This document shows positions 11,465-22,906 of a DNA stretch of 64,000 nt, piece after piece. Position 1 is the stretch's first letter, and every line of letters begins with the position of its first letter. Under the pieces are notes generated by a model that had not been told where the DNA came from, searched no databases, and worked only from the letters and a program-made list of their open reading frames with translations. The stretch is from Orthonyx spaldingii (taxonomy: Eukaryota; Chordata; Aves; Passeriformes; Orthonychidae), in the NCBI GenBank assembly GCA_013397795.1, contig VZTJ01000638.1, positions 423,966 to 487,965 on the forward strand, given 5' to 3'. Made by a program: the position numbers and the translations under genes.

Positions 11465-13898
11465 GCACCATGACATGAAGTGCATGGAAATGGACCAAAC
11501 CTTGCTGAGTTGTTCCTCTATTGAAATTGCAGGATTTGATTTCATTTCCTTTCCCGAAAGGGAATTCCTTTCGGGAAAGGAAATGAAATCCTGAAATCAG
11601 AGAAGGAAATGTAACAAACACTCTGGAGGGGAGATATGATGAAATCAAATGAATCTGAGAAAAAAAGAAAAAATTGGGAATGGAGTGCATAAATCCAAAT
11701 GGACTCAGAGGCAATGAGGTGCAGAGAAAAGGACTGAAAGTTGGCAAAATTAACCTTACTGAAACCTCCAAATGAGGGAGTAAAAGAAACAGAGCCACAG
11801 GAGAAGAAATGGATGAAATAATATGCTAAAAAAAAATAAAAAATAAATCTACACAGAGGTGAGAAAAATACAATGACATGGGATATCATGAAGTGCAGGG
11901 CTAAGCACCAAATTTTGCCAAAATTATAATCCTTGAAATCATGTAAGGCATGGAACAAAAGACACCAAGAGACAGGAGAAGGAACAGATGAAACAGAATG
12001 CATTTAAAAAAAAAAAAACCAAAACAAAACTCTGCAACGAAGTGAGAAGACTAAAATGGCATGGGATGATATGAAGTGCATGGAAATGGACCAAACCCTG
12101 CTGAATTGTTCCTCTATTGAAATCGCTGAGGATCAATTCAGCAAAGTTTGGTCCATTTCCCTGCACTTCATGTCATCCCATGCCATTTTGCTATTTTCAC
12201 TTCGGTGCAGGTTTTTTTTTTTAAATTTTTGATGCATTCTGTTTCATCTATTTCTTCTCCTGTCTCTTGGTATCTCTTTTTCCCTGATTTGCAGGATTTC
12301 CAGGATTAGAATTGGTGCAAAGTGGAAGAATTAGTGCAAAGTTTGGTGCTTATCCCTGTACTTCATGATCCCCCATGTAATTTTATTTTTTTCACCTCAG
12401 TGCAGATTTTCTTTTTTTTTTTTTAGCATGTCATTTTCTCAAATTGTTCTCCTCTGGCTTTGCTTCTTTTACTCCCTTCTTTTGGGGTCTTAGGAAGTTT
12501 AGTTTTGACAAATTTTGGTCCTTTTCACTGCACCTCATTTCATCTGAATCCATTTGTCTGCAGGCACTCCATTCCCAAATTTTTTTTTTTTCACTCACGC
12601 TTGAGTTGATCATGTCTCCTCTCCAGAGTGTTTGTTGCACTTTCTTCTCTGATTTCAGGATTTCATTGGCTTTCCTGAAATGAAATCCTGAAATCAGAGA
12701 AGGAAGTGTAACAAACACTCTGGAGGGAATATATGATGAAACCAAATGAATGTGAAAAAAAAAATCTTTGGGAATGGCGTGCATAGAACCAAATAGACTC
12801 GGATGCAATGAGGTGCAGTGAAAAGGGCCAAAAGTTGGCAAAATTACCCTTACTGAAACCCCCATATGAGGGAGCAAAGGCAAGAAAGCCACAGGAGGGG
12901 AAGTTGATGCAATGATATGCCAAAAAAAAATATTAATCTTCACCGAGGTGAAAAAGATAAAATGACATGGGATATCATGAAGTGCAGGGATAAGCACCAA
13001 ACTTTGCCAAAATTATAATCCTTGAAATCCCGTAAGTCAGGGAACAAAAGATACCAAGAGACACGAGAAGAAACAGATGAAACAGAATGCATTAAAAAAA
13101 AAAAATTCCGCGCCTAAGTGAAAACGTTAAAATGACATTGGATGACATGAAGTGCACGGAAATTGAGGAAACCTTGCTGAGTTGTTCCTCTATTGAAATC
13201 CTGAAATCAGGGAAGGAAGTGTAACAAACACTCTGGAGGGGAGAGATGATGAAATCAAATGAATCTGAAAAAAAAAATAAATTGGGATTTGAGTGTGTAA
13301 ATCCAAATGGACTTGGATGTAATGAGGTGCAGTGAAAATGACCGAAAGTTGGCAAATTTAACCTTAATGAAACCCCCAAATAAGGGAGCAAAATAAAAAA
13401 AGCAACAGGAGAAGACATTGATGAAATGATATGCGAAAAAACAATAAATTCTGCACCGAGGTGAAAAAAATAAAATTACATGGGATATCATGGCATGCAG
13501 GGAGAAGCACCAAACTTTGTCAAAATTATAATCCTTGAAATCCCGTAAATTAGGGAACAAAAGATACTAAGAGACAGGAGCAGGAACACATGAAACAGAA
13601 TGCATTAAAACAAAATTCTGCACCGAAGTGAAAACAGTAAAATGGCATGGGATGACATGAAGTGGACGGAAATGGACCAAACCTTGCTGAATTGTTCCTC
13701 TATTGAAATTGCAGGATTTGATTTCATTTTGGGAAAGGAAATGAAATCCTGAAATCGGAGAAGGAAGTATAACAAACACTGTGGAGGGGAGATATGATGA
13801 AATCAAATGAATCTGAGGAAAAAAAAATAAATTGGGGAATGGAGTGCATAAATCCAAATGGACTCGGATGCAATGAGGTGCAGTGAAAAGGACCAAAA
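11465..13898. repeat. Satellite-like cluster: ~170-185 bp monomers in three-monomer units, one unit inverted
   Basis: The anchor motif AAGTGCA(G/T)GGAAATGGACC, or a close variant, recurs at 11478, 11717, 11891, 12074, then inverted at about 12180, 12364 and 12535, then forward at 12811, 12980, 13150, 13325, 13494, 13660 and 13876. Most spacings are 166-184 bp. Three diverged monomers form a larger unit: the marker CTGAAATCAG recurs at 12688 and 13201, and as CTGAAATCGG at 13749, with periods of 513 and 548. The order is forward, inverted, forward, forward, partial forward. Each monomer carries an A-tract. The long open frames on the minus strand in this block are by-products of the repeat and show no protein domain. 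Confidence 0.85.
11538..11590. repeat. Perfect inverted repeat, 24-bp arms, 5-bp centre
   Basis: Left arm 11538-11561, centre 11562-11566, right arm 11567-11590. The arms are exact reverse complements (core TTTCCCGAAAGG / CCTTTCGGGAAA). It sits at the border of the first repeat unit. A related but shorter inverted repeat with 16-bp arms (12651-12666 and 12680-12695) marks the junction between the inverted unit and the next forward one. Confidence 0.9.
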
Positions 13899-16217
13899 AT
13901 CCTTCCACTCTTGGCAGGCAGGTTTAGCATGTCTCTGCCAGCAGGCTCTCAGCTGAGCATTTCAAATCAAAACAAATGTCTCCTGGCCAAAAGTTTCTGA
14001 CCATAGCAACTCTTCAGAGAGGGTATTGAACCAACCCTAATTTTGTGCTTCTATGTTCAACTGCATCTTCAGATATAATGTGGGGTGTGAGGTCCAAGTC
14101 CCCAGCATGGCTGAGCTGAGGCCGTGATTCAGGGTGCCCTGGGGAAACTTCTCTGTGACAGTAGGTATGAATGCCTGCATGTGCACACTCATGAGTGTCC
14201 ATGTGAGATGTCCTACATCCTTCTAAGTGTTTACTCAGGACATGCAATTTCTCCACAGAAGCCTGTTTTTAGGTATTTTCCCAGTTTTCCCACTCCCAAC
14301 TACTACAGGCATGCTTCTGAGGAGATGCTCATGACAAGATTTTCATTTTACGCTTATCTTGTGTGTCTAAGTGTGCTGGAACATCCTATGGCTGCATCGA
14401 ACCTGTCCCATAGAGAAGCCACAGGGCACCAACATCTCCCCTACAGACCAAATGTGAGGGTATACTTTGGGAGACTTTATTTCTTCCTTGAGTGGTGGCA
14501 GGTTTCCTGTAGGAGCTTCTCCCTCATCGACTGTGTGTATGACGCCACTAAGGAGCACCCCAGCCTATGGGGTTGGTATAGAGACCCATCCCACATCACC
14601 TCTGCTCTGCTTCCTTCTTACACCTCCCCTGTGTTCCCATCCCAAACCTCCTCCTGAGACAGTGAGACCCTTGGTAGGGTCACACCAGCCCATCTCCCAA
14701 ACGCACTGAAACCCTGGTACTAGTCAGTAGTGGGAACACTGCAACAAAAATGGACTGGTTTGGTGAAGAGGGAGGAGGGTGAGGCTGAGAGGGGAGAGCA
14801 TGTGAATGTGATATCAACCCTGTTGTTCCTGGCATGAGTTGTATCTGGGCCTCTCTGACTACTCCCAGGTCTGTCACAAATGAAGGTGACAGCAAGGTCT
14901 CAGCTAAGAGCTCAGGTAGGACTGAGCTTGGGTTCTCAATGTCTCAGCCCACACAGGGTGGCCACCGCCAGGAACACACAGGGGATGTGCCTGGGAAGGC
15001 TGTGGCTTGTGACACCTGTGGCCCAGCAAACCTCAGCATCCAGAGATAATTTGTGTGGATTTGCCCTTGTGACTCAGTGGGAGGTGTGAGGAGTTAGACA
15101 TGTGATAGCTTGGCATTTCTGTTAATGGGGGCTCACAAACAGGGTTTTAGTTCCATGCTAAAACTTCCCTGTTCATGGAGCAGTTTATCCAACATGGTTT
15201 CTCCCTGGTGGGAGGATCCTTTCCCTCCTAACACTCATGTGTCAGAGGACTGTGGGGATAGTTGTCCTTCATCCCATTATAGAAAAAGAAGAAGATAATT
15301 GTTTTGCATGCAGTGCATGCAGCAGGAAACAAAAGGCCATATTTGGTCCTAATTTTCACAAGGAGAAAGAGCTAAGAGAGGGCACCGTGGTCTCATCTCA
15401 GGGGTCTCACTCTGCTCCAAGCACAAAGCTGGTTATCCTGAAGTAAACCTGTTTGCAGTATATGACCTGGAAACAAAATTAGGGGCTTTTCTGGGTCCAA
15501 CGTGGTTTTGATTAAATGGAAGCAGCGTTTGGGAAGTGAGCAGGAGCTCAGCTGCATTTTCAGTTCTGATTTGTGCAACAGTACTAATTCTCAGCCTTGG
15601 CAGCCCAAGCTTGGCAATGTCTGTGCCCTGGTGTTCACATCACTCATCACTTTTGCTGTAACTTTTTAAAAATGCTTTTGCTGCAATGATAGAGGAAAGA
15701 AAAATATTGAAACTGGAGGATTAGTCATTGTCAAGAAGTGGAAATCCAGGGGAAGTGAGACCCCTCAGAGTGAGTGTGGATCCCACTGCTTCCAATGAGC
15801 ACTTTGCTCTTTCAGGGCCTGAACTGACCAGCAGAATACGTTTATACCATTTGGAGGGGGCTGGCAAGGGCTGAGCAAGTGAAATGTCCTGCTTTCATAG
15901 ACTTGGTGCAAAGCTGCTTAAAATTAGAAGAATGGGAAGTCTTTAATTTTATGTCTGAGCAGTATCTCAGACACCAGTACCCCAGACTGTCAGGCATGTG
16001 GCCCCAACATCAACTACTCTTGATGTTCAGATGTGACAGTAGTCCCAACATGGCCATGTCGGTGGCTGATGCTGCAGAGAGGTGCCAGCAGGACTCCTGA
16101 CACAGCCCATCAGAGCGAAGCGAGGTCCACAGGACACTTGCCATCCACCTTCCATGTTCTCCACATACAAAGAAACACACAAAGACACCTGCCACATTCT
16201 TTTGTTTTTTTTTTTTT
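13899..16217. other. Non-coding region between the satellite-like cluster and the presumed 3' end of ZBTB20
   Basis: Similarity to the repeat unit stops at about 13898, after which the sequence is ordinary single-copy-like DNA. The longest open frame (14124-14657, plus, 177 codons) shows no domain or compositional sign of a protein. No RNA gene or transposon was recognised. Confidence 0.55.
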
Positions 16218-16223
16218 TTTAAT
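16218..16223 (-). promoter_or_regulatory. Alternative distal poly(A) signal (ATTAAA) before a genomic A-tract
   Basis: The variant hexamer ATTAAA on the minus strand runs into a genomic A-tract at about 16204-16220 (T on the plus strand). It could be the true distal end, or simply a site where oligo-dT priming would falsely suggest one. Confidence 0.3.
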
Positions 16224-16392
16224 TATTCCTTCATATTCAAACTTCACAAACAGTGTGAACTTGTACAATACCTCAGAAAGTGAAACTTACAAAAAAAGTG
16301 CTGGTAACATTAAAAAAAAAAAAACCAAAAAAACAAACATCATTCTTAGCAACATCAATTACTCTTCCACACAAAACAGAAACCTTGTAAAA

Positions 16393-16398
16393 TTTATT
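16393..16398 (-). promoter_or_regulatory. Candidate distal poly(A) signal (AATAAA)
   Basis: Last canonical AATAAA on the minus strand before the change in sequence character near 16.2 kb. T/G-rich sequence follows in the transcript direction (about 16380 down to 16310), as expected of a downstream element. A similar hexamer lies at 16661-16666. Confidence 0.4.
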
Positions 16399-16476
16399 TC
16401 CGTATTTTTTAAGGCGTAATACTTCCGTATAAAGTATATGCAAGAGATAAAACTTCACAGTATTCCAAAATGTCAC

Positions 16477-16495
16477 AATAATAATAATAATAATA
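16477..16495. repeat. ATA microsatellite
   Basis: About six AAT units near the presumed distal end of the 3'UTR. Confidence 0.9.
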
Positions 16496-16894
16496 TAGTA
16501 TAATGAAGCGCTACAGTTAATTTTCTTTTTTTATTTTTTTTCCTGTTTTAAATAACAAATACAAGTCACAGGTAAATATACGTGAGAAAAATACGAGGCT
16601 AATATTAAATGGCAGGTAAGGATACTCTCACTGTAAGAAAAAACTGGCAGGATGTGTGTATTTATTCTATATTTTAAAGCACTTGATAGAAAAGGCGTAT
16701 GCAAGGTAATTTTTTTTTTTAACAATTTTCTATTTGCTTGTTTTTGATAACTGACATACCATTTACAGAGTATAATGAGAGAAAAAAAAGGAACTTAACC
16801 CCTCAAAACTTTCGACCTGCTCTTCACATTGTCACAAACCGTGTTTCTGGAGAGATGCCTGTACAGCTGCAGGGTGTGTGTGTGTGTGTACACA

Positions 16895-17075
16895 GCGGTG
16901 CGTGCGGGGCTGTGCGGGTGGGTGGCTGTCTCCTCGCACGGGCGGCCGGGGCAGCGTGACGGGGCCTGCAGGGATCCATGTCGGGCGCGGGACCTCTGCT
17001 GCCTGCGGACAAATCCTGAAGTCTCCATGTTGGCAGGATGGCGCCCGAGTCATCCTCACGGGTCGCCTGCATAAA
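16895..17075. other. CpG-rich patch
   Basis: A short GC-rich block with many CpG dinucleotides (GGCGGCCGGGG, TCGGGCGCGGG, GGCGCCCGAG) sits in otherwise AT-rich sequence. It is preceded by a TG run at 16874-16889. It could be a small CpG island, a regulatory element, or simply the GC-rich stem region of the local hairpin. I see no coding region starting from it. Confidence 0.6.
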
Positions 17076-17088
17076 GACTTCAGGATTT
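17011..17088. other. Nested stem-loop in a CpG-rich patch
   Basis: Outer arms 17011-17024 and 17075-17088 are perfect 14-bp reverse complements. Inside them 17033-17035 pairs with 17068-17070, 17040-17043 with 17064-17067 and 17044-17047 with 17059-17062. This leaves an 11-nt loop, a 4-nt bulge and a 1-nt bulge, for about 25 pairs over 78 nt. It lies near the distal end of the presumed 3'UTR and would fold in the transcript of either strand. Its function is unknown. Confidence 0.6.
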
Positions 17089-20000
17089 AGGCCTGGGTGC
17101 AGTTTCCCATTCACTCGGCATCTATTGACTGCTGGGAATTCCTTTGGCCCCAAGAAGAAAATGTCCAATTTTCACTTTTCACATCCGCACACAAGAGCGT
17201 GTGCTCTCCACTCCACCATTTCGCTCCCATCCGTGCAACTGAGCAAAAGACCAACCGAGAAATTTCCGCCTGGGTCCCAGGCAGCACAGCGAGGAATGGG
17301 AATGCGGATGGATGTGCCTGGATTCTGCAGCACCCCCAGCCGCGCACGCCCCTGCCTGTGCTCACAGCAGCCACTTGGCCCACGGGGAACAAAAAGACAG
17401 CAGATAGCATTAACACATCAGTAAGGTGCTCAAAGAAAAAAAGGCAGCTCCCACTCCTGGAATGGGAAGCCACATAAGGTGCTTCAAAAAGTTTTTTTTT
17501 TTTTCTTTTTTTGTTTTTTTTTTTTTTTTCAGTTTCAGACATTTTAAAAAAAGGACTGATTGAGCATGTGGTACGTGAGAGCAAGGCCGAGAGTTTTGAG
17601 ATTTCTAACATCCTCCATAAATAAGAGCTTCCTCAGGGCAGGATGCATTTTTGTTTGCTTGCTTTGTTGTTTTTTTTTTGTTATCTTTGTGGTAGATTAG
17701 TTTAGATGCAAATTTATTTTCATATAAACCAAAAAAAAAAAAAACCAAACCAACCCAATGTGAGAATTAGCATAAAAGTCAAACTGTGTTATTGGGCTGA
17801 GTTTTTGTTTTTGTTTGGTTTTTTTGCCCATTCATTCATTTAGCACCGTTCCTTTTTATTCTGGTTACAACCCAATTCCTTCTGTAATTATTGAACGTAC
17901 AGAAAGGACCAAGTAGTTGTTTTTATTTTTTGTGATCTGTTTCAAGAGCCCAACCATAATTCCTCTGCTGCTGCTGTGTTTGTGTAGCATCTGGTTTCAT
18001 GAGCTTAAGGAGAAAGGTTAGTCTGCTGATATTTAAGGTTGATGTGTGTGTTTGTATGCATACACATTGTTCTATACATACACACTGCATGGAGTACATT
18101 GGAACTGGAGATAAAGTCAACTGGGTTCAAACACATATGCACTGTCTTCCCCTATGTATTTGAAACAGTCTGGAGCTTTGATTTGATTTCTTTTTTTTAA
18201 AGTGCATTTAAAGCAAAATAACTGGCATTCACATACCCCATGGAAAACATGATTGCAGTGGAAAGCATGACCATGCTGAACTCCTTGGACTTGACAACGC
18301 CAAAAGCAAATGGGGCAGTGACAGGCCTCGGTGTAGGCAGCTATTCTTGGGCAGCACCATTGGCAAGGAGGGAAGGCAGGAGGTGGTGGAAGGGAAATTG
18401 CTTTAGAGGTTGAATATTTGAACTGTTTCCAATTCTGACACAGCTGTGTCATACCCAATACAGCTTCCTTTATGATGATTAATGACCTCTGTCTTATGGA
18501 TGTACCCATCTGACTCTCCCTAGTTCTGTCTTTTATCGTGTGTGTGTCCCAAGTGCCAGCATCTATTAGGAATAAGGCACTGTTAAAATTACAGTTTTAC
18601 AAAAGATGCAAAATAATCCAACCCTAACAATCCCGACTGCCCACACTGCTCTCCTCCCCTTCCTTCCCTTTTCTAGGGGGAAATATTGCATGTGATAGGA
18701 GTTTATTTTTATGTTCTTTAAATGTGTCAAAAGTAGGCCTTGGACAAATGTTTTAAGTCCATCAGCACCAAAGATGGGTAGGAATGAACCCTTTCTCTTG
18801 TATGTATGTGCACACATGCAGACTTGTTAAATGGGAGAGGGGGAATAACTACACCATTCCCATGCTGCTCCTCCCAGGCTTTAGAGCCCAGCCTAGACAA
18901 TAAACTTCCAATCCCCCATCCACAATGTTTTCATTTACTGGATCATTTATGGAAGCAATTGAGGGGTTTTTCATTCCACCACTCAGGTGTTACAGGTTTT
19001 ACAGGTGGATTTCTGGAAGGGCAGGCTCCAGGAAAGCCTGTGTGGAGATTCCTGCTCTGCAGGGAAACAGCACAGGTAGGCGCCCACCCTTGCACTTGCC
19101 TGCCGGACAGACAGACACTTCTCAGGGGCTGCATTGCACTGATTCTTACAATCAGAAAAGCTTCTACAGCAAATTTGTCTCCTCCGTGGAGTCAGGGACA
19201 CTGACTGTGCAGTGGGCATGTGTGCAGAGAAGCTGGCTGGTAAGTGGGTCCCTGTCTTTGCCCATGAGCAGCTGTGGATTGCGAGCTGCTTTTCCACTGT
19301 GCCAATGTGCTCTTTTCTCTCCATGGTTCTGACCTGGGAACAAGCGATGTTCCAGTAACTGGGTGGGGTTCATTTGCCCTAAAAACACTGCAGTCAGCCC
19401 ATCATAATGTGCATTTGCTGTGGTAGCTAGTATATCCTTCTCCTGCTAAAATGTGCATGAACTACCTTCCCTGTGCCAGGATCCCACTGACTCTTCTCAC
19501 CTTTCACCAAAGGCTAGGGCTGCCTCACAAAGCAGAGTATAGTTGAAAATGAGAAAAGCAAGCAGACAGTAGGGGTAATAGCAAAGAAAACATAAGACCA
19601 GATGATCCAGCATTTAAGCTCTAGGCTAGTCACTTTAGCCACCATCATCAAAATGGACTGAGATTAAAGGAGTCTAAACTGCTATGGACTGGGTTTTTAA
19701 AAGTGACACAAACCTTGGGCGGGAAATGAGTTGCCTTTTTTTCTTTTAGTGGTTTAAGTCATCTTGATAAGGCCACAAACTGCATTTGTCTTGTCAATGT
19801 GATTGCTTGAAAACAGCATGAATTGAAATTGAGTGCGTGCTTCACGAAGCTAGGATAGAAATGGGAGAGAAGAGCCACCACATGCTCACTACAGCTGCAT
19901 TGTAGGAGAGAGGAGCATCTGAGGAGGTGGTGGTGGAGGGTGTCTCCTTGGGAAGACCTGCTACGTGTGGAAAGGGAAAGGAGCTTAGTATCTCCCTTCT

Positions 20001-22870
20001 TCCTCTCACCACCACCTTACTGTTTTGCTGGACACCTATAGACAAGTAGCACTTCTAAAGAGCCTCCTCCTGTTGTCTCTCACATGTGTAAGTTGGGGAA
20101 GGGCAGGAGGCTGGTATAATTACAAAAGGGGAAAAAGAAGGCACATGATTTTACTCAGTCCTGACTGAACCCCCATTTTGAAAGCAAGGGCAGTTTAGGT
20201 GGAGGGCAAAAAAGTGCTCAGTGGAGCGGGTGCTCACTGAGAAGAAATCTCAGGGCAAAGGAAGCGGGAGAATAAAAAGGAAAGGCAGGAGAAATGAAGG
20301 CCACATTCAGCTTTCTGTCTGCTTGACAGTCTCAAGATTTGGCTGCATTATTGTCCAGGAAGGAAAAGAGTTTGGTTGTCTCAAATGTAGCCCAGTTACA
20401 TATCTCCAGTTTTTGTTATGGCTGTTGGTGTCTTCCTCTTTCTCTTTTCTCCAGTCCCATGAATACCTGGAGCACTGCTTTAGTCTTTTAAGCCCGTTCT
20501 TCAAACACCGAGAACAGGGCACACCTCTTTGGTCACCCTCAGCTTCTACTTCTTCTCAAATCCAGACCAGTGATCAAACTGAGTAGTGCTCCCTGCTGCT
20601 CACTCCCACTGCCAAGGTGCCCAAAAAAAGGCTTGACCAGTGATGGAAAATGCAAACCAACCTCATGGTTTCAATGGGGTTGGTGAGCTTTTCACAAAAG
20701 CCACTGGCAGGAACCAAGGGAGCCGTTGACTCAGAAACGGATGTCATTTACAAGAGGTCATTATGAACACCGCGTCTCTCAGTCACTTTCCCCTTGCACG
20801 CTGCCATGCTCTGGTACCACAAGTTTTCTGTCTCCTCCAGTGACTGCAAGCCTTTCTCATTTCTGTGGTAGGTGGGAGAAGGAGTAGAGCTGATGATCCA
20901 GCTTTAGAATTCCAAAACACTGTTTCCTAATTTCCCCCCAAGTCTCTGATTCAAAAATGCATTCAGTTTCTCTCTTCCCCTCCTGCCATCCCCTCCAAAT
21001 TTGCTCAGGAATTCATATGGCAGAGTAATGAGAAGTAGGATCACCAACAGCTCTATGAAGACACAGGGTGGTAAAACGCTTCCCTACAAACTCACAGTCC
21101 AGTGTTTGTGACATTTCATAAATAACTTTTTTTTTAAAAAAGAATAACACAAGAACAATCCCTTTACTTACTTGTCTGAAACAAAATAAACAGCAGTGGC
21201 TACAAACTTCTTCTTGTAACAATTACAAAAAAACTCCCAACAATACAATTCCCCAACTTTTAACACGCGCCTTGAATGTTTTTTTTTTTAATGTTAAACC
21301 TCAAAACTGCAGCATATCCTTAAGGGCAAACTTTTCAATTAGTTTTTTCTTTCTTTTCTTTTTTTTTTTTTTTAAATAATGTGTTCACCAAAAAGAAAAA
21401 AATTCCACAAAACAGTCTTGTACCAAGAAAATGCATTCAAAAATAGAAAATACTACACAACAAAAATATGTACCCTTCCTTTCCAAAAGAGTCTTCACAA
21501 AAATGTAGAAAAATGCCAACCATTTTTTTCCTTTCCTGAACACTTAACTTTCAACCTAGGGCACAATTATTTATTGACTTATAATGTCTGTTTTTGCATA
21601 AAATATGGAAGATAAAAACCAACTATCAGGACTGTGAAGTTACAAACAACACCTCATTATTCTCCCCACCCCACATTCCCTCCTCAGAAAACAAAACAGA
21701 GGAAGCCAACGTTTCAACAACTGATTGAAAGTCATCAGGTTAGGGAAACCCATCAGCTGATATGGGGATTCGAAGATGCCGGCATAACAGGAAAATCATC
21801 TGTCTTTTAAAATGTATGCTTCTTGCGTTCATGTCAACATGAGTCTCTGCCCCGCTGTACTCAAATGACCAGGCACTATGGAGACAGGACACTGCCGGGC
21901 ACAGAAAGATCTGGCAGGAATCTGGGGTCAGGAGCCCAGGGACTGCACGTGGGTGTGTGAGCGCCTGTGGTGTTTCGCTTGCAAAGAACTCTTTCCATTT
22001 TGAAAGACAGAGAGGATGTTTCCATATGCCTTAAAAGTGCAAGGGCCATTTCTGGATCATAGTAGTTAAATATGCAAAAGTTTTACTACGCTTAATAGTC
22101 AAGTCCATTTTTCTGGCAAAGGCAAGCCAGAGATAGATCGCATCAGTTCACGGCTGGGAGTGGGTAACAGCTGAAAGCTGGTAGGCAAAAAGTGTCACAC
22201 CAAGGTGCATCCAGAACTGATTTATTCAGTGGGAAAGTGTTTTGCCTACCTTGAACAACGTTCAAGGGATATTATGTGATTAACACAGCCAAAAGACCAA
22301 CTGTTTTGACAGCAATAAACTCTAGCAGTGGGGACTTGGGTACTATGGGGAAGGCAGCTGTATTTTGCACGCTTGTAGCTAAATCCATCCTCTGTGTACC
22401 TCCTTTGACCTCATTGCAATTACACCTGCTTGCACCAGGGATGAATTTGCCCCATGTGGTTCTGGATTTTACGCCTGTTGGCCATGTAGGAGCCCAACCC
22501 TGCAGAACACTGTGCTAGAATACTCCAGATTGCAGAGCTAGGATCAAAGAGGCTTCTCTCTTCTTCTGTTTGAGATTGTTTTCTTTCTAGCATATCTCTT
22601 AAAGGATGCTTCCATAACAAGAAGGAAGAGGGGAGCTTTTTCTTAGCCTTTTCCACTGCATGGCTGTGTGTTTTCCTTTTTTTCAAATGGCAAAATGTGT
22701 TTGTGTTTACTTCCAGTGCATTTTTTTCTCAAAAATTAAAAACAAAAAGGAAACATTACTTTTCCCATCCTTCAAAAGGAAACAAAACCAAAACAGACTG
22801 ATAAAGTACAATACAATAAAAATCAGGCATTATAAAAGACAACATGATGTGCAACAGCAATACCAAAGAA

Positions 22871-22906
22871 ACAAAAATAAAATAAAAATAAAATAAAAAA
22901 AAAATA
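22871..22906. repeat. AAAAT-rich tract
   Basis: AAAATAA-type pentamer/hexamer units passing into an A-run and ATATATA; low complexity. Confidence 0.85.

Noticed and set aside
11465..13898. CRISPR-like array of regularly spaced repeats
   Set aside because: The monomers are ~170 bp and similar over most of their length, with no short repeat/unique spacer pattern, and the genome is a vertebrate's.
11340..13930. Run of long minus-strand open frames (up to ~189 codons) with similar protein sequences
   Set aside because: They follow the repeat units, restart at each unit and show no known domain; A-tract-rich repeats happen to lack stops in that frame.
14124..14657. 177-codon plus-strand ORF
   Set aside because: No domain, and other open frames overlap it on both strands; chance ORF.
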